Of a DNA stretch of 64,000 nucleotides, positions 63,731-64,000 are shown piece after piece. Source of the DNA: Aminobacterium sp. MB27-C1 (GTDB lineage: Bacteria; Synergistota; Synergistia; Synergistales; Aminobacteriaceae). Under the pieces are notes generated by a model, which worked only from the letters and a program-made list of their open reading frames with translations, had not been told where the DNA came from and ran no database searches. The DNA lies in contig NZ_CP133089.1 in NCBI RefSeq assembly GCF_030908405.1, positions 2,046,001 to 2,110,000 on the forward strand. Reading direction: 5' to 3'. Within the stretch, counting starts at the first letter, position 1, and each line of letters starts with the position of its first letter. The position numbers and the translations under genes are program-made.

Positions 63731-64000
63731 ATTTCGATACTTCCTATAAGGGATGGAAACGCGTATACTATTTAGAATTTTACCGAATATACCATAATTT
63801 CGATACTTCCTATAAGGGATGGAAACTCATGAGGTACATTGCCTCTTTGTCCACGTGTGGATCATTTCGATACTTCCTATAAGGGATGGAAACTTGTTGG
63901 TGCATACGATACCTCTTCAACAAAATAAGATTTCGATACTTCCTATAAGGGATGGAAACACTGTACAGCATCTGCGATAACGCCTGTATCATTTGATTTC
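63731..64000 (+). CRISPR. CRISPR array 2, continues past the window
   Basis: Same 30-nt repeat as array 1 at 63731, 63797, 63864 and 63930, and the first bases of a fifth at 63996. Four spacers visible. Confidence 0.97.

Overview
The window looks like the chromosome of an anaerobic, amino-acid- and peptide-fermenting diderm bacterium. The gene content suggests a member of the Synergistota such as an Aminobacterium-like organism, but this is an inference from gene content and not from a marker gene. The clues are an exported C69 dipeptidase, a complete branched-chain amino acid ABC transporter, an aldehyde:ferredoxin oxidoreductase, a RocB-like peptidase next to an archaeal-type ornithine cyclodeaminase homologue, selenium-linked YedE/SirA-like genes, and an alpha-2-macroglobulin/PBP1C pair that implies a periplasm.

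Positions 1-47,300 are ordinary housekeeping and metabolic genes in short operons: a histone-deacetylase-like amidohydrolase cut by the left edge; an MFS exporter and a cupin; a GC-richer deacylase/small membrane protein/permease operon; a two-component system coupled to a C69 peptidase; clpB; the macroglobulin/PBP1C pair; cbpA; a CDF cation exporter; an AOR; an iscR-iscS-iscU-thiF-tag operon facing a MoaD-like carrier and an aminotransferase; livKHMGF; the ornithine cyclodeaminase homologue followed by a 35-codon ORF with an in-frame UGA that I read as a candidate membrane selenoprotein; rocB and an MscS channel; a nitronate monooxygenase; yedE/sirA-like; cheW; an HD hydrolase; a beta-propeller protein; metK with a SAM-I riboswitch; and a patatin.

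Positions 47,300-64,000 form one large CRISPR-Cas island. A CARF-HD ancillary effector gene runs directly into cmr1-cmr6 (type III-B). Cmr2/Cas10 keeps its GGDD cyclase motif but has no N-terminal HD nuclease domain. Then come a hairpin, a leader and a 60-repeat array, then cas6, an 80-codon ORF that looks like the beginning of a type I-B cas8b, cas4, cas1 and cas2, then a near-copy of the same hairpin and leader and a second array that runs off the right edge. The simplest reading is a type III-B interference module that uses the repeats, Cas6 and adaptation genes of a decayed type I-B system. Target recognition would activate cyclic oligoadenylate synthesis by Cmr2, and the CARF-HD protein would be the downstream effector.

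Small features that gene callers may miss are a 54-codon membrane protein at 4185-4349, the UGA-containing ORF at 35450-35557, a 66-codon continuation of the cmr6 frame after its TGA, and a cas2 that appears to start at an ATT codon. Shared CtsR-like boxes precede clpB and cbpA, and an imperfect palindrome lies in front of the permease operon.
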